Under the pieces are notes generated by a model. The model worked only from the letters and a program-made list of their open reading frames with translations. It ran no database searches and was not told where the DNA came from. This document shows, piece by piece, positions 39,295 to 48,452 of a stretch of 62,419 nt of DNA. The stretch spans positions 744 to 63,162 of the forward strand of contig DDYB01000034.1 in assembly GCA_002347265.1 (NCBI GenBank), read 5' to 3'. The translations under genes and the position numbers were made by a program. The stretch is from Desulfobacteraceae bacterium UBA2245 (GTDB lineage Bacteria; Desulfobacterota; Desulfobacteria; Desulfobacterales; UBA2245). Numbering within the stretch: position 1 is the first letter of the stretch; every line of letters begins with the position of its first letter.

Positions 39295-41952
39295 ATGACA
39301 ACGAAATGGGTGTATCTGTTTGAAGAAGGCAATGCCGGTATGCGCGATCTGCTCGGTGGAAAAGGCGCCAATCTGGCTGAGATGACCAATATCGGCCTGC
39401 CCGTGCCGGCCGGATTTACCGTGACCACTGAGGCTTGCCTGGCTTATCTGAACCACGGGAATGCTTTTCCGCAGGGCATGTGGGAACAGGTGATGACGTC
39501 CATGGATCATCTGGGCGAAAAGATGGGGCGCAAATTCGGCGATTCTCAGAATCCTCTGCTGGTTTCGGTGCGATCCGGGAGCAAATTCTCCATGCCCGGC
39601 ATGATGGACACGGTCCTGAATCTGGGTCTCAACGATCAGTCGGTGAATTTTCTGGCCCGAAAGGCCGGCGATCGTTTTGCCTGGGACGCCTATCGCCGCC
39701 TGATTCAGATGTTCGGCAAGGTGGTGCTGGAAATGGACGGGTTTCTGTTTGAAGATGTCATCGAAGCGGTGAAAAAATCAGAGGGCGTTTCCGTGGATCC
39801 GGAAATATCCGCCGCCGGATGGCAAAAGGCGGTTGAAGAATTCAAAGCTCTGGTGAAAACCGAATCCGGAACCGAGTTTCCTCAGGACCCCTTCGTTCAG
39901 CTTAAACTGGCCATTGAGGCGGTTTTCCGATCCTGGAACAAGAAGCGCGCAGTGGACTACCGGAACGCTACGGGCATTTCCCACAACCTGGGAACCGCCG
40001 TGAACATCGTGACCATGGTTTTTGGAAACGTGGGCTGGGATTCGGGCTCCGGCGTGGCGTTCACCCGGAATCCCGCCACCGGTCAAAAGGGTTTTTACGG
40101 GGAATACCTCAAGAACGCTCAGGGAGAGGATGTGGTGTCCGGCTCCAGAACCCCCATGGAAGTCCATCACCTGGGGGAAGAGCTTCCCGAAGCATGGAAT
40201 GAGCTGATGAAGATCGCCGGCATTCTGGAGCACCACTACCGGAATATGCAGGATATCGAGTTCACCATTGAAAACAAAAAACTCTGGATGCTTCAGACCC
40301 GGAACGGCAAGCGGACGGCGGCCGCAGAGGTCAAGATCGCCGTGGACATGGTCGCCGAGGGGTTGATTTCCAAGGAAGAAGCCGTGTCCCGCATTCTTCC
40401 CGAACAGATCGAATTTCTGATGCACCCGCGTTTCGATCCCGAGGCAAAGCAAAAGACCACGATCATCGCCAAAGGCCTGAACGCCTCTCCGGGCGCGGCA
40501 GTCGGAAAGGTGTATTTTGACGCGGATACGGCGGAAAGAATGGCCAAGAAAATGGGGGAAGACGTCATCCTGGTGCGGCCGGAAACCACGCCCGACGATC
40601 TGCACGGCATGCTGGCGGCCAAGGGCGTTCTGACTCAGCACGGCGGGCGGACCAGCCACGCGGCCGTGGTGGCCCGGCAGCTGGGAATACCCTGCGTCGC
40701 CGGATGCGAGGCCATTCGAATCGACCTGAAAAACCGGCGGTTTACCGTGGGAAGCCGGGTGATCAAGGAGGGCGATTATATTTCTCTGGCCGGCAGCACC
40801 GGCGATGTCTACGATTCGGCCATTCCGACCGTGGCGCCGGAGGTGGATCAAAACAGCGAGCTCAGGACCATTCTGGAGTGGGCCGACGAAATCAGCCGGC
40901 TGCAGGTATGGACCAATGCGGATCAGCCTGACCAGGCGATTCTGGCGAGAAAATTCGGCGCCAGGGGGATCGGGCTGTGCCGGACCGAGCACATGTTCAT
41001 GGGCAGCCGGACGGAAAAATTTCAGGAGGCGATTCTGGCCGAGCATGAAGAGGATTTCCAGCGCGTTCTGAACGATGTCCTTCTCCCGCTTCAGCGCGAT
41101 GATTTTTACGGAATCTTCAAGGCCATGGACGGACTTCCGGTGATCATCCGGCTGCTGGACCCGCCGCTGCACGAATTCCTGCCCTCCAGGGAAGACCTGC
41201 TGGTGGAAATCACCCGGATGGAGTGCGAAAACAAAACCGGCGGCGATTACGAGAAAAAGAAAAACCTGTTTTCCGTGGTCAAGAACCTCAGCGAATCCAA
41301 TCCGATGATGGGCATGCGCGGATGCCGCCTGGGCATTATGCGGCCGGGGCTTAATATCATGCAGGTGCGGGCCATTCTGGAGGCGGCCTGCGATGCGGCC
41401 AGAGATGGAGTGAAGGTCTTCCCCGAGATCATGATTCCGCTGACCTGCCATGTCAACGAACTCAAAGAGATTCAAACCCTCCTTGAACAGGTCGCCGAAA
41501 CCGTGATGAAGGACAAAAACTGTCGGGTTACATACAAGTTCGGCACCATGATCGAGATTCCGCGTGCGGCTCTGACCGCGGACCAGATCGCTGAGGTGGC
41601 CCAGTTCTTCAGCGTGGGAACCAACGACCTGACCCAGATGACCTTCGGACTGAGCCGGGATGATTCCGAGAGGAAATTTCTCATCAGCTATGTGGACAGA
41701 AAACTGATCGACCACAATCCTTTCCGCAGCGTCGATGTCGAAGGCGTCGGACAGTTGATCGCCATGGCCGTGGAAAAGGGCCGCAAGACCCGGCCGGATC
41801 TTGAGATCGGCGTGTGCGGCGAGCACGGCGGCGATCCTCAGAGCATCGCGTTTTTCCACAAGGTCGGTTTGAACTACGTGAGCTGTTCGCCGTATCGTGT
41901 GCCCGTGGCCCGACTGGCCGCGGCCCATGCGGTAATCGCGGATAAGGCGTAA
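39295..41952 (+). CDS. ppdK: Pyruvate, phosphate dikinase
   Basis: The 885-residue enzyme interconverts pyruvate, ATP and phosphate with PEP, AMP and pyrophosphate. The nucleotide-binding domain comes first (LLGGKGANLAEMTNIGLPVP). The swivelling phospho-His domain has QHGGRTSHAAVVARQLGIPC with His455. The PEP/pyruvate barrel ends with GVCGEHGGDP and NYVSCSPYRVP. Length matches the family. A GGAGG site precedes the ATG. In an anaerobe with 2-oxoacid oxidoreductases it supports gluconeogenesis from pyruvate. A strong terminator follows. Confidence 0.97.
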   Translation: MTTKWVYLFEEGNAGMRDLLGGKGANLAEMTNIGLPVPAGFTVTTEACLAYLNHGNAFPQGMWEQVMTSMDHLGEKMGRKFGDSQNPLLVSVRSGSKFSMPGMMDTVLNLGLNDQSVNFLARKAGDRFAWDAYRRLIQMFGKVVLEMDGFLFEDVIEAVKKSEGVSVDPEISAAGWQKAVEEFKALVKTESGTEFPQDPFVQLKLAIEAVFRSWNKKRAVDYRNATGISHNLGTAVNIVTMVFGNVGWDSGSGVAFTRNPATGQKGFYGEYLKNAQGEDVVSGSRTPMEVHHLGEELPEAWNELMKIAGILEHHYRNMQDIEFTIENKKLWMLQTRNGKRTAAAEVKIAVDMVAEGLISKEEAVSRILPEQIEFLMHPRFDPEAKQKTTIIAKGLNASPGAAVGKVYFDADTAERMAKKMGEDVILVRPETTPDDLHGMLAAKGVLTQHGGRTSHAAVVARQLGIPCVAGCEAIRIDLKNRRFTVGSRVIKEGDYISLAGSTGDVYDSAIPTVAPEVDQNSELRTILEWADEISRLQVWTNADQPDQAILARKFGARGIGLCRTEHMFMGSRTEKFQEAILAEHEEDFQRVLNDVLLPLQRDDFYGIFKAMDGLPVIIRLLDPPLHEFLPSREDLLVEITRMECENKTGGDYEKKKNLFSVVKNLSESNPMMGMRGCRLGIMRPGLNIMQVRAILEAACDAARDGVKVFPEIMIPLTCHVNELKEIQTLLEQVAETVMKDKNCRVTYKFGTMIEIPRAALTADQIAEVAQFFSVGTNDLTQMTFGLSRDDSERKFLISYVDRKLIDHNPFRSVDVEGVGQLIAMAVEKGRKTRPDLEIGVCGEHGGDPQSIAFFHKVGLNYVSCSPYRVPVARLAAAHAVIADKA

Positions 41953-41972
41953 TCCCGCCATTATAAAAGCAG

Positions 41973-42012
41973 GGAGGAAACCGGAAAGATGCCGGTTTCC
42001 TCCTTTTTTTTC
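41973..42012 (+). terminator. Rho-independent terminator of ppdK
   Basis: GGAGGAAACCGG (41973-41984) pairs perfectly with CCGGTTTCCTCC (41992-42003) around a 7-base loop and is followed by nine T. It starts 20 bases after the ppdK stop. Confidence 0.93.
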
Positions 42013-42206
42013 AAACAGATGCATCTGGAAGGTCTTGATAACGGATTTTATCGGCACAGGTTGAAAATACGGCGCCTGCCCTCATAGCTCTGATCCGGCA
42101 AAGATATTTTTTTCGATTATTCGGGTGGAATATGATAAATCGCCTTGCAGGGAATCTGATTTGATTTTCCGGGCATATCGCAAACAACTCACTTAATGGA
42201 ACTTAA

Positions 42207-43358
42207 ATGGCAAACGGAGATATTGGCTTCAGGCTGCATGCCGTCGACCCCTGCGGGGCGAGACGGGGTGAATTCACAACGCGCCATGGAACGGTTCAGA
42301 CGCCGGCCTTCATGCCGGTGGGAACGGCCGGGTTCGTCCGGTCCACGACTCCCCGGGACATTGCGGAGACCGGCGCGCAGGTGCTGCTGGCCAACACCTA
42401 TCATCTGTCCCTTGGAGAACGTCTGGCCACGGTGAGGCGTTCGGGAGGGCTGCACCGGTTCATGGGGTGGGACCAGACCATCCTGACCGATTCCGGCGGC
42501 TTCCAGGTTTTCTCGCTTCCCAACAGGACCATCACCGAAGAAGGGGTGAGCTTTTCTTACGAGGATGAGGAGAAGCCCCTGTTTCTCAGCCCGGAACGAT
42601 CCATGGAGATTCAGCGAGAACTGGGCGCGGATATCGTCATGGCTTTCGACGAGTGCGTGGAATTTCCCACAACCCCGGAATACATGAGCCAGGCCGTGGA
42701 ACGCACCACCCGGTGGGCGCGACGATGCCGGAAGACCCCTCTGCAGGATCATCAGTTTCTTTTCGGCATCGTTCAGGGCGGCGTCTATCCCGAGCTGCGC
42801 CGCAGAAGCGCCGGAGAGATAACCGCTGTTGATTTTGACGGATTTGCCATCGGCGGGGTCAGTGTGGGAGAGGGGCTGGAGCTTTTAAAGAAAATCGTAA
42901 GTTTTACCGCGCCGCTGCTGCCGTCCGACCGGCCCCGGTACCTGATGGGCGTCGGGCTTCCGGAGGATATTCTGGCGTCGGTGCAGCGGGGGATGGACAT
43001 GTTTGACTGCGTGATTCCCACCCGCTATGCCAGATACGGCACCCTGTTCACCCGCACGGGGAAGATGCGGATCATGGACAAGACCTTTTACAAGGACAAG
43101 TATCCGGTGGACACCCGGTGCGGGTGCTATACCTGCCGGACCTATTCCAGAATGGTGCTGCGCTACCTGTTTTTTACCCGTGATCCGCTGGCGGAAGCCC
43201 TTGCCACCATTCATAATGTCACTTTTTATCAGGACCTGATGCGGGACCTCCGCTGTGCCATCGAGGAAAAACGGTTTTCGGAGTTTTCCGCCGAATGGCT
43301 TGGAATATATTCCGGAGATTCCCGTAAAGCCGGAAAGTCAAAGGGTAAGTCCGGTTAA
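42207..43358 (+). CDS. tgt: tRNA-guanine transglycosylase
   Basis: The 383-residue enzyme swaps guanine-34 of GUN-anticodon tRNAs for preQ1 in queuosine synthesis. Visible are TPAFMPVGTAGFV, LTDSGGFQVFSL with the general-base Asp, FGIVQGGVY, the nucleophile region MFDCVIPTRYARYG and the zinc site CGCYTC...TIHN. The usual active-site loop is PTRNARNG; here both Asn are Tyr (PTRYARYG). It heads a group with queE and queD, interrupted by umuDC. Confidence 0.94.
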   Translation: MANGDIGFRLHAVDPCGARRGEFTTRHGTVQTPAFMPVGTAGFVRSTTPRDIAETGAQVLLANTYHLSLGERLATVRRSGGLHRFMGWDQTILTDSGGFQVFSLPNRTITEEGVSFSYEDEEKPLFLSPERSMEIQRELGADIVMAFDECVEFPTTPEYMSQAVERTTRWARRCRKTPLQDHQFLFGIVQGGVYPELRRRSAGEITAVDFDGFAIGGVSVGEGLELLKKIVSFTAPLLPSDRPRYLMGVGLPEDILASVQRGMDMFDCVIPTRYARYGTLFTRTGKMRIMDKTFYKDKYPVDTRCGCYTCRTYSRMVLRYLFFTRDPLAEALATIHNVTFYQDLMRDLRCAIEEKRFSEFSAEWLGIYSGDSRKAGKSKGKSG

Positions 43359-43415
43359 TTCCGCCGGATCGTACGGTGAGAATAATATGCTGGTTTCATA
43401 ATTTTTTCGAAAGAG

Positions 43416-43853
43416 ATGATGCAAATGCCTGCCTCCGTAGAAGTTTATTATCCCGATGTGTCGACCGCCTGCGAGCGGCCGATTTTCATGGCGCCGGTTG
43501 CGGCCGGCTTTCCGTCGCCCGCGGAAGATTACATCGAAGGCACGCTGGATCTGAACCGTCACCTGATCAAACATCCCGCCGCGACCTTTTTTGTCAGGGC
43601 AACGGGGGATTCCATGATCAAGGCGGGCATCCATCCCGGCGACATTCTGATCGTGGACCGGGCCCTCGAACCGGCCGACCGGAAGGTGGTGATTGCCGTG
43701 GTCAACGGAGAGTTGACGGTCAAGCGCATTCGCATGGCAGACGGCCGCATCTTTCTGACGCCTGAAAACGACGATTACCCGCCGATTCGAATTGAGGCCG
43801 GAATGGACTTTCAGGTATGGGGCGTGGTCACGAACGTGATTCATCCCCTTTGA
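43416..43853 (+). CDS. umuD: UmuD-like SOS mutagenesis protein (S24 peptidase)
   Basis: The 145-residue protein is the processed subunit of an error-prone polymerase. The autocleavage site Ala30-Gly31 (PVAAGFPSPAEDY), catalytic Ser66 (ATGDSM) and Lys103 (NGELTVKRI) are all present. It should be cut when RecA filaments form. UmuC follows 109 bases later. Start could be either of two adjacent Met codons. I see no LexA box I can defend. Confidence 0.93.
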   Translation: MMQMPASVEVYYPDVSTACERPIFMAPVAAGFPSPAEDYIEGTLDLNRHLIKHPAATFFVRATGDSMIKAGIHPGDILIVDRALEPADRKVVIAVVNGELTVKRIRMADGRIFLTPENDDYPPIRIEAGMDFQVWGVVTNVIHPL

Positions 43854-43962
43854 CAGGCTGTTGAAAAACTGTGCCTGGGGCCGCTATATACGGATCGCCC
43901 TGTCTGTTTTGAGCGCTTTGTTCAACGCGGCCGAGCGGTGAAACAGCGGAGTTTTGAATCAG

Positions 43963-45249
43963 ATGAAATCCGGAAAGCCGTCTTGCATATTCGCACTGGT
44001 GGACTGCAACAACTTCTACGTTTCCTGCGAGCGCGTGTTCAACCCGTCGCTTGAGGGCAAGCCCGTGGTGGTGCTGTCCAACAACGACGGCTGCGTGGTG
44101 GCCCGTTCCAACGAGGCCAAGGCCCTGGGCATCGCGATGGGAGTGCCGGTTTTCAAGATATCCGGCCTCCTTGAAATGCACGGCGTCCGGTTCTTTTCAT
44201 CCAACTACGCCCTGTACGGAGATATGTCCCGGAGAGTGATGCAGACCCTTTCCCGCTTTTCCCCGGACATGGAAGTCTATTCCATCGACGAGGCTTTTCT
44301 GGATCTGTCGCATCTCCACCGGTGCGATCCGGAGCGGTACGGCCGTGCCATTCGGCGCACCGTCGGAAAATGGACCGGCATTCCGGTGTCCGTTGGAATC
44401 GGTGAAACCAAGACCCTTGCCAAGATTGCCAACCGCCTGGCCAAAAAGTCGCCGAAAGCGGGCGGGGTTTTGAATCTGGCCGGGTCTTCCCATCAGGACA
44501 GGGCCCTGGAGATGACTGCGGTGGAGGATGTGTGGGGAGTCGGGCGCCGTTACGCAAGATTTTTGCAGCAGCACGGCATCGTCAATGCCCGCCTGCTTCG
44601 GGATGCGGAACAGTCCTTTATCCGGGGCCGAATGGGGGTGTCGGGCATCCGCCTGATCGAGGAGCTTAAAGGCGTTTCCTGTTATGTCATTGAAACCTGT
44701 CCGCCGCCCAGAAAAAGCATCGTCGTTTCCCGCTCGTTCAGGCATCCGGTCAGGGAACTGGCGGATCTGGAGCAGGCCGTGGCAACCTTTGCATCGAAAG
44801 GCGCCGCCAAACTGCGCCGCCAGGATTGCGTTGCCGGCGCACTGACGGTGTTTGTGTTGACCAGCCGTTTTGAAAAGCGGAATTTTTATTTTAACTCACA
44901 TACCGCTGTGCTTCCGGTGGCCACCAGCGATACCTCCGAACTCATTTTTCATGCCCGCCAGAGTCTCCAGGTTGTTTACCGAGATGGATGCGGGTATAAA
45001 AGGGCGGGCGTTCTTTTTAAGGACCTGGGACCGAAGTGCATGATTCAGGGCGATCTGTTTGACGCCAGAGACCGGGTGCGCGCCGGCCGGATCATGGAGA
45101 CTCTGGATCGAATCAATGCCCGCATGGGCGATGGAACCCTGAGATATGCCGCAGCCGGCCTCGATTCGACCGCTGAATGGAAAACCGTGTTCAAGCAGCG
45201 ATCCCCAGCCTATACCACTGACTGGCATCAGTTGCCCGCTGTTTTCTGA
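43963..45249 (+). CDS. umuC: DNA polymerase V subunit UmuC (Y family)
   Basis: The 428-residue translesion polymerase shows ALVDCNNFYVSCERVFNPSL (catalytic Asp), NNDGCVVARSNEAK, the active pair in VYSIDEAFLDL, and the helix-hairpin-helix region VEDVWGVGRRYA. The C-terminal DUF4113-type segment is present (PKCMIQGDLFD). The ATG at 43963 is chosen over an in-frame TTG at 43954, which lies too close to the GGAG site. It forms a pair with umuD, inserted between queuosine genes. Confidence 0.94.
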   Translation: MKSGKPSCIFALVDCNNFYVSCERVFNPSLEGKPVVVLSNNDGCVVARSNEAKALGIAMGVPVFKISGLLEMHGVRFFSSNYALYGDMSRRVMQTLSRFSPDMEVYSIDEAFLDLSHLHRCDPERYGRAIRRTVGKWTGIPVSVGIGETKTLAKIANRLAKKSPKAGGVLNLAGSSHQDRALEMTAVEDVWGVGRRYARFLQQHGIVNARLLRDAEQSFIRGRMGVSGIRLIEELKGVSCYVIETCPPPRKSIVVSRSFRHPVRELADLEQAVATFASKGAAKLRRQDCVAGALTVFVLTSRFEKRNFYFNSHTAVLPVATSDTSELIFHARQSLQVVYRDGCGYKRAGVLFKDLGPKCMIQGDLFDARDRVRAGRIMETLDRINARMGDGTLRYAAAGLDSTAEWKTVFKQRSPAYTTDWHQLPAVF

Positions 45250-45455
45250 CGGGCCGCATCCGGATGTTTGAAAGCATAAAAAAGGGACATTCTCCGGCCA
45301 TGCGCACAGGTTTCTCAAACAGGCCGAATGCGGGGTTTTCCGGGACTCGTTTGCCTGAAGCCGTTCAGGTCGTTCTTGTTTTTCCTGGATGTTTCGGTGT
45401 ACAGAATTTTTGAAGCGTTCATTGCACATACATGTAACGAGGTTGAAAGATCGCC

Positions 45456-46094
45456 GTGTCGTCGCCATTGTTTTCAATGTCGGAAATTTTTGAATCCATT
45501 ATCGGAGAATCCACGCTGTCGGGATTTCCCGCTTTATTCGTCCGGTTTGCGGGGTGCAATTTAAGATGCGCATGGTGTGATACGGCCTATGCTTACGAGC
45601 CCGCGTATTTTTCTTCCAGCCGGCAGTTGTATGAAAAGGTGAAAGCATCCCGGCAGAAATTTGTGCTGTTCACCGGCGGAGAGCCGCTGCTGCAGTCCGG
45701 CTTGCCGGACCTGATCAACGAGATCGCAAGCGGTTGCGGCAAGAAGGTGATTCTGGAAACCAACGGCAGCGTCGGCATCGAGAACGTCAATCCCGGGGTG
45801 CACATCTCGATGGATTGCAAGCCTCCGTCTTCCCGGGAACATCAGAAATGTCTTTTCGGCAATTTTGAGATTCTGAAAAGAACCGACGACGTCAAGTTCG
45901 TGGTGGAAGACCGGAATGATTATGAATACAGCCGGCGGATGATCGATGCTTATGATCTGGAAAAACGGGTGAACGTCGTGTTTCAAACCGTCCACGGCAA
46001 ACTGGACGCCGCGCGGCTGGCGGAATGGATTGTCGAGGACGCCCGGCCGGTCCGATTGAATCTTCAATTGCATAAGTATATCGGCGTGAAATAG
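45456..46094 (+). CDS. queE: 7-carboxy-7-deazaguanine synthase (radical SAM)
   Basis: The 212-residue enzyme contracts the pterin ring to 7-carboxy-7-deazaguanine, the first deazapurine of the queuosine path. The radical-SAM motif is CNLRCAWC, preceded by SEIFESIIGESTLSG, with FTGGEPLL (SAM binding) and LETNGS. The start is uncertain: a GTG at 45456 or an ATG at 45477, which begins directly at SEIF. It is followed by queD after 80 bases. Confidence 0.93.
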   Translation: MSSPLFSMSEIFESIIGESTLSGFPALFVRFAGCNLRCAWCDTAYAYEPAYFSSSRQLYEKVKASRQKFVLFTGGEPLLQSGLPDLINEIASGCGKKVILETNGSVGIENVNPGVHISMDCKPPSSREHQKCLFGNFEILKRTDDVKFVVEDRNDYEYSRRMIDAYDLEKRVNVVFQTVHGKLDAARLAEWIVEDARPVRLNLQLHKYIGVK

Positions 46095-46174
46095 GAGACA
46101 GGCACTTTTCAGAAGCCATTGAATGCCTCGTGTTTTGAAAATCCCCTTGAATCAAGCCGATTTCGCAGGTGTTT

Positions 46175-46537
46175 ATGAAAGTAAAATTAAAAAAGATTTT
46201 TATGTTCGATGCGGCCCATAAGCTGCCCGACCTGGAAGCGGGACACAAGTGCGCGACCTTGCACGGCCATACCTACAAGGTGGAAATTCTTCTGGAAGGA
46301 CCGGTCGAAGAGCGGAAGAAGTGGCTGATTGATTTCGGAGAGTTCAAAAGGATTGTTCAGCCCGTTATCGACGAACTGGATCATACCTTTCTAAATGACA
46401 TTTCAGGGCTTGAAAATCCGACCGCGGAAAATATCTGCCGGTGGTTGTGGGGGAAAATAAAGCCAATGCTGCCCTTGCTGTATGAAATCGTTGTCTGGGA
46501 AACCGACACCTCGGCATGCATCTATAACGGAGAATAA
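46175..46537 (+). CDS. queD: 6-carboxy-tetrahydropterin synthase
   Basis: The 120-residue enzyme makes 6-carboxy-tetrahydropterin, the substrate of QueE. Zinc ligands are visible in FDAAHKLP and LHGHTYKVE; the catalytic residues lie in DFGEFKRIV, LDHTFLND and NPTAENICRW. The ATG at 46175 is preferred to an upstream GTG at 46169. Together with tgt and queE it supplies most of the preQ branch; queC and queF are not in the window. Confidence 0.94.
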   Translation: MKVKLKKIFMFDAAHKLPDLEAGHKCATLHGHTYKVEILLEGPVEERKKWLIDFGEFKRIVQPVIDELDHTFLNDISGLENPTAENICRWLWGKIKPMLPLLYEIVVWETDTSACIYNGE

Positions 46538-46732
46538 GACACGGGGCCGCCGGGGGCTTTTTTAGGTATCGGTCGTCTTGCCGTTGACTTTCGGTGGATA
46601 CCTGTGATAAAGATTTTCTCTTTAAAGCAGAAGGGTTCTTTCATCAACGGCTCGGGTGGAAGCCAGGATTGCATCGCTTGATAAACTTGCGGTGGAAGAA
46701 TTTAAAATTTCTAAGAAACACAGGAGATCATC

Positions 46733-46888
46733 ATGAATATCAGCCGGAAATTAGGAATTTTGGTTTTTTGCGGAGTGCCGGCCATCGTCGGCGGCGGCAT
46801 TGTTTATGGGATTTTTGGCAGCTACACCCCGGTGACTATTTATGAACTGCTGCTCGTGACGGCAGTCGGCGTTTTTCTCAGCCGATAG
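46733..46888 (+). CDS. Small two-helix membrane protein (51 aa)
   Basis: The 51-codon ORF has AGGAG (46722-46726) 6 bases before its ATG. The product is almost wholly hydrophobic: one helix over LGILVFCGVPAIVGGGIVYG and a second over YELLLVTAVGVFLS, with a short basic N terminus (NISRK). It has no recognised family. The strong ribosome site and clean membrane pattern make it likely real. It lies between queD and a PerM-type exporter. Confidence 0.6.
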   Translation: MNISRKLGILVFCGVPAIVGGGIVYGIFGSYTPVTIYELLLVTAVGVFLSR

Positions 46889-47131
46889 CGCTTCTTGTTT
46901 TCAGCTTAATTTCGATCCCTCTTTATGGCAGCGGCACTGTACGGTCCTCTGTGGATGGCAGTGCCGTGTGTGTTTTAGTGAAGCTCCGGCTTTCATCGCA
47001 CGGCAGGATGCCGTCCCATGAGGGGGTCACAGCGGTAAAACCTGCAAAATTGGCGTTCCGGACCGGAAAGATGTTTCCGTACAGGCGGGGAGACGACCGG
47101 CAGATGGCTCGGAACGCCGGCAGGAGACAGT

Positions 47132-48220
47132 ATGAGTGAAGAATTTTCTCAGAATGTGAAATTCTGGTTTTTTCTTATGCTGTTTATCCTTTCGATGTTT
47201 TTGATGGGATGGCTGATCTGGCCGTTTATTTCGATTATCATTCTGGCGGCAGTCCTAACCGGTCTTTTTACCCCGGTTTATAATTTCATCAAGGTCGAGG
47301 ACAAAATCAATCCCCCCACGGCCTCCATGATCACCTGTCTGCTGATTTTTATCATTCTTTTTATTCCGATCGTTTTTTTTGTCGGCATCCTTTCCAAAGA
47401 GGCCTACCAGCTTTACCTGATGGGCAGAGACGCGGTGATAAGCGATCAACTCAAGCTGCTGCTTCAAAACAGCCGGATACTGGAAAGGACCAACCTGATT
47501 CTGAGCAACATCGATATTGAGATTTCCGGTGAAGAACTCAATCGGCTCATTTCGGAACTTGGAAAATTTGTCGGTTTGTTCATCTATGAACAGGCGCGCG
47601 TGATTGCGTCCAATACATTGAAATTCGTCATTAATTTCTTTTTTATGCTGCTGATCATCTATTTTCTTCTGATCGACGGTCAACGGCTGATTATGTTTAT
47701 CATCGATCTTTCGCCCCTGCCCAGGCAGCAGGACGAGAAGCTGATTCAGAAATTCAAGGACATGGCCGGCGCCATTCTGATCGGAAACGGGGCTGCCGGA
47801 CTGATTCAGGGGGTCGCCGGCGGAATTGTGTTCGCCTTGTTCGGAATCCAGGCTCCCTTTATGTGGGGAGTGATCATGGGCTTGCTGGCGTTTCTGCCCA
47901 TTGTCGGAGTCGGGGCGGTGTTTGTCCCGGCGGCCGTGTATCTGTTTTTAACCGGACGGATTGCGGCAGGAATATTTTTCATCGTTTTTTATATGCTGCT
48001 GTCGGGCGGCATTGAATATCTTTTTAAGCCCAAGCTGGTGGGATCCCAGGTCAAGATGCACACCCTGCTGGTTTTTATCGCCATTATCGGAGGCATGAAG
48101 CTTTTCGGCATTCTGGGGATCATTTACGGTCCCTTGGTCGTAACGGCGTTTTTGACTCTGACCGACATATACCATTCAAGTTATCAGGAACGGGACCTTC
48201 CGGATGCCAAACAGGAATGA
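47132..48220 (+). CDS. AI-2E (PerM/YhhT) family membrane transporter
   Basis: The 362-residue protein has about eight TM helices: three near the N terminus (FWFFLMLFILSMFLMGWLIW onward), a soluble middle segment (about 90-160), and a helix-rich C half with GNGAAGLIQGVAGG and FLPIVGVGAVFVPAAVYLFL. This is the AI-2E transporter family topology. Members export small molecules or sodium/protons; the substrate is unknown. AGGAGACAG precedes the ATG. Confidence 0.88.
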   Translation: MSEEFSQNVKFWFFLMLFILSMFLMGWLIWPFISIIILAAVLTGLFTPVYNFIKVEDKINPPTASMITCLLIFIILFIPIVFFVGILSKEAYQLYLMGRDAVISDQLKLLLQNSRILERTNLILSNIDIEISGEELNRLISELGKFVGLFIYEQARVIASNTLKFVINFFFMLLIIYFLLIDGQRLIMFIIDLSPLPRQQDEKLIQKFKDMAGAILIGNGAAGLIQGVAGGIVFALFGIQAPFMWGVIMGLLAFLPIVGVGAVFVPAAVYLFLTGRIAAGIFFIVFYMLLSGGIEYLFKPKLVGSQVKMHTLLVFIAIIGGMKLFGILGIIYGPLVVTAFLTLTDIYHSSYQERDLPDAKQE

Positions 48221-48302
48221 ATCAAGGCTGTCGTCCGATAGGATGGACCGTCCTTTTACGTTTTTCCCCGAATATCTGTCTCAACGGGGGAAATAAGACC
48301 TT

Positions 48303-48345
48303 TTTGACGGGCGCATCAATTTTAGTCTTGATGAAACCCGTCAAA
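48303..48345. repeat. Nested inverted repeat upstream of gyrA
   Basis: TTTGACGGG (48303-48311) and CCCGTCAAA (48337-48345) are perfect complements, with ATCAA (48315-48319) and TTGAT (48328-48332) nested inside. It lies 83 bases after the transporter and 108 before gyrA. It could stop transcription or act on gyrA. There is no strong T-run. Confidence 0.6.
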
Positions 48346-48452
48346 TCATCTTAATTTTGATCATCTGAGCGCCGCCGGATTTCGTGCATCATCGGACGGG
48401 CGCTGAAAGCGGGTAAAAGCCGTTTAAACCAAAATTCATATTGGGGAGCTGT

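Noticed and set aside
39778..42057. 759-codon open frame on the minus strand opposite ppdK
   Set aside because: It lies wholly against a certain ppdK gene, its translation is His/Gly/Arg-rich with no domain, and it results from codon bias at third positions.
43359..43415. LexA (SOS) box before umuD
   Set aside because: Expected from function, but no sequence matches a LexA operator I could defend for this phylum.
45250..45455. preQ1 riboswitch before queE
   Set aside because: I looked for the preQ1 consensus and found none.
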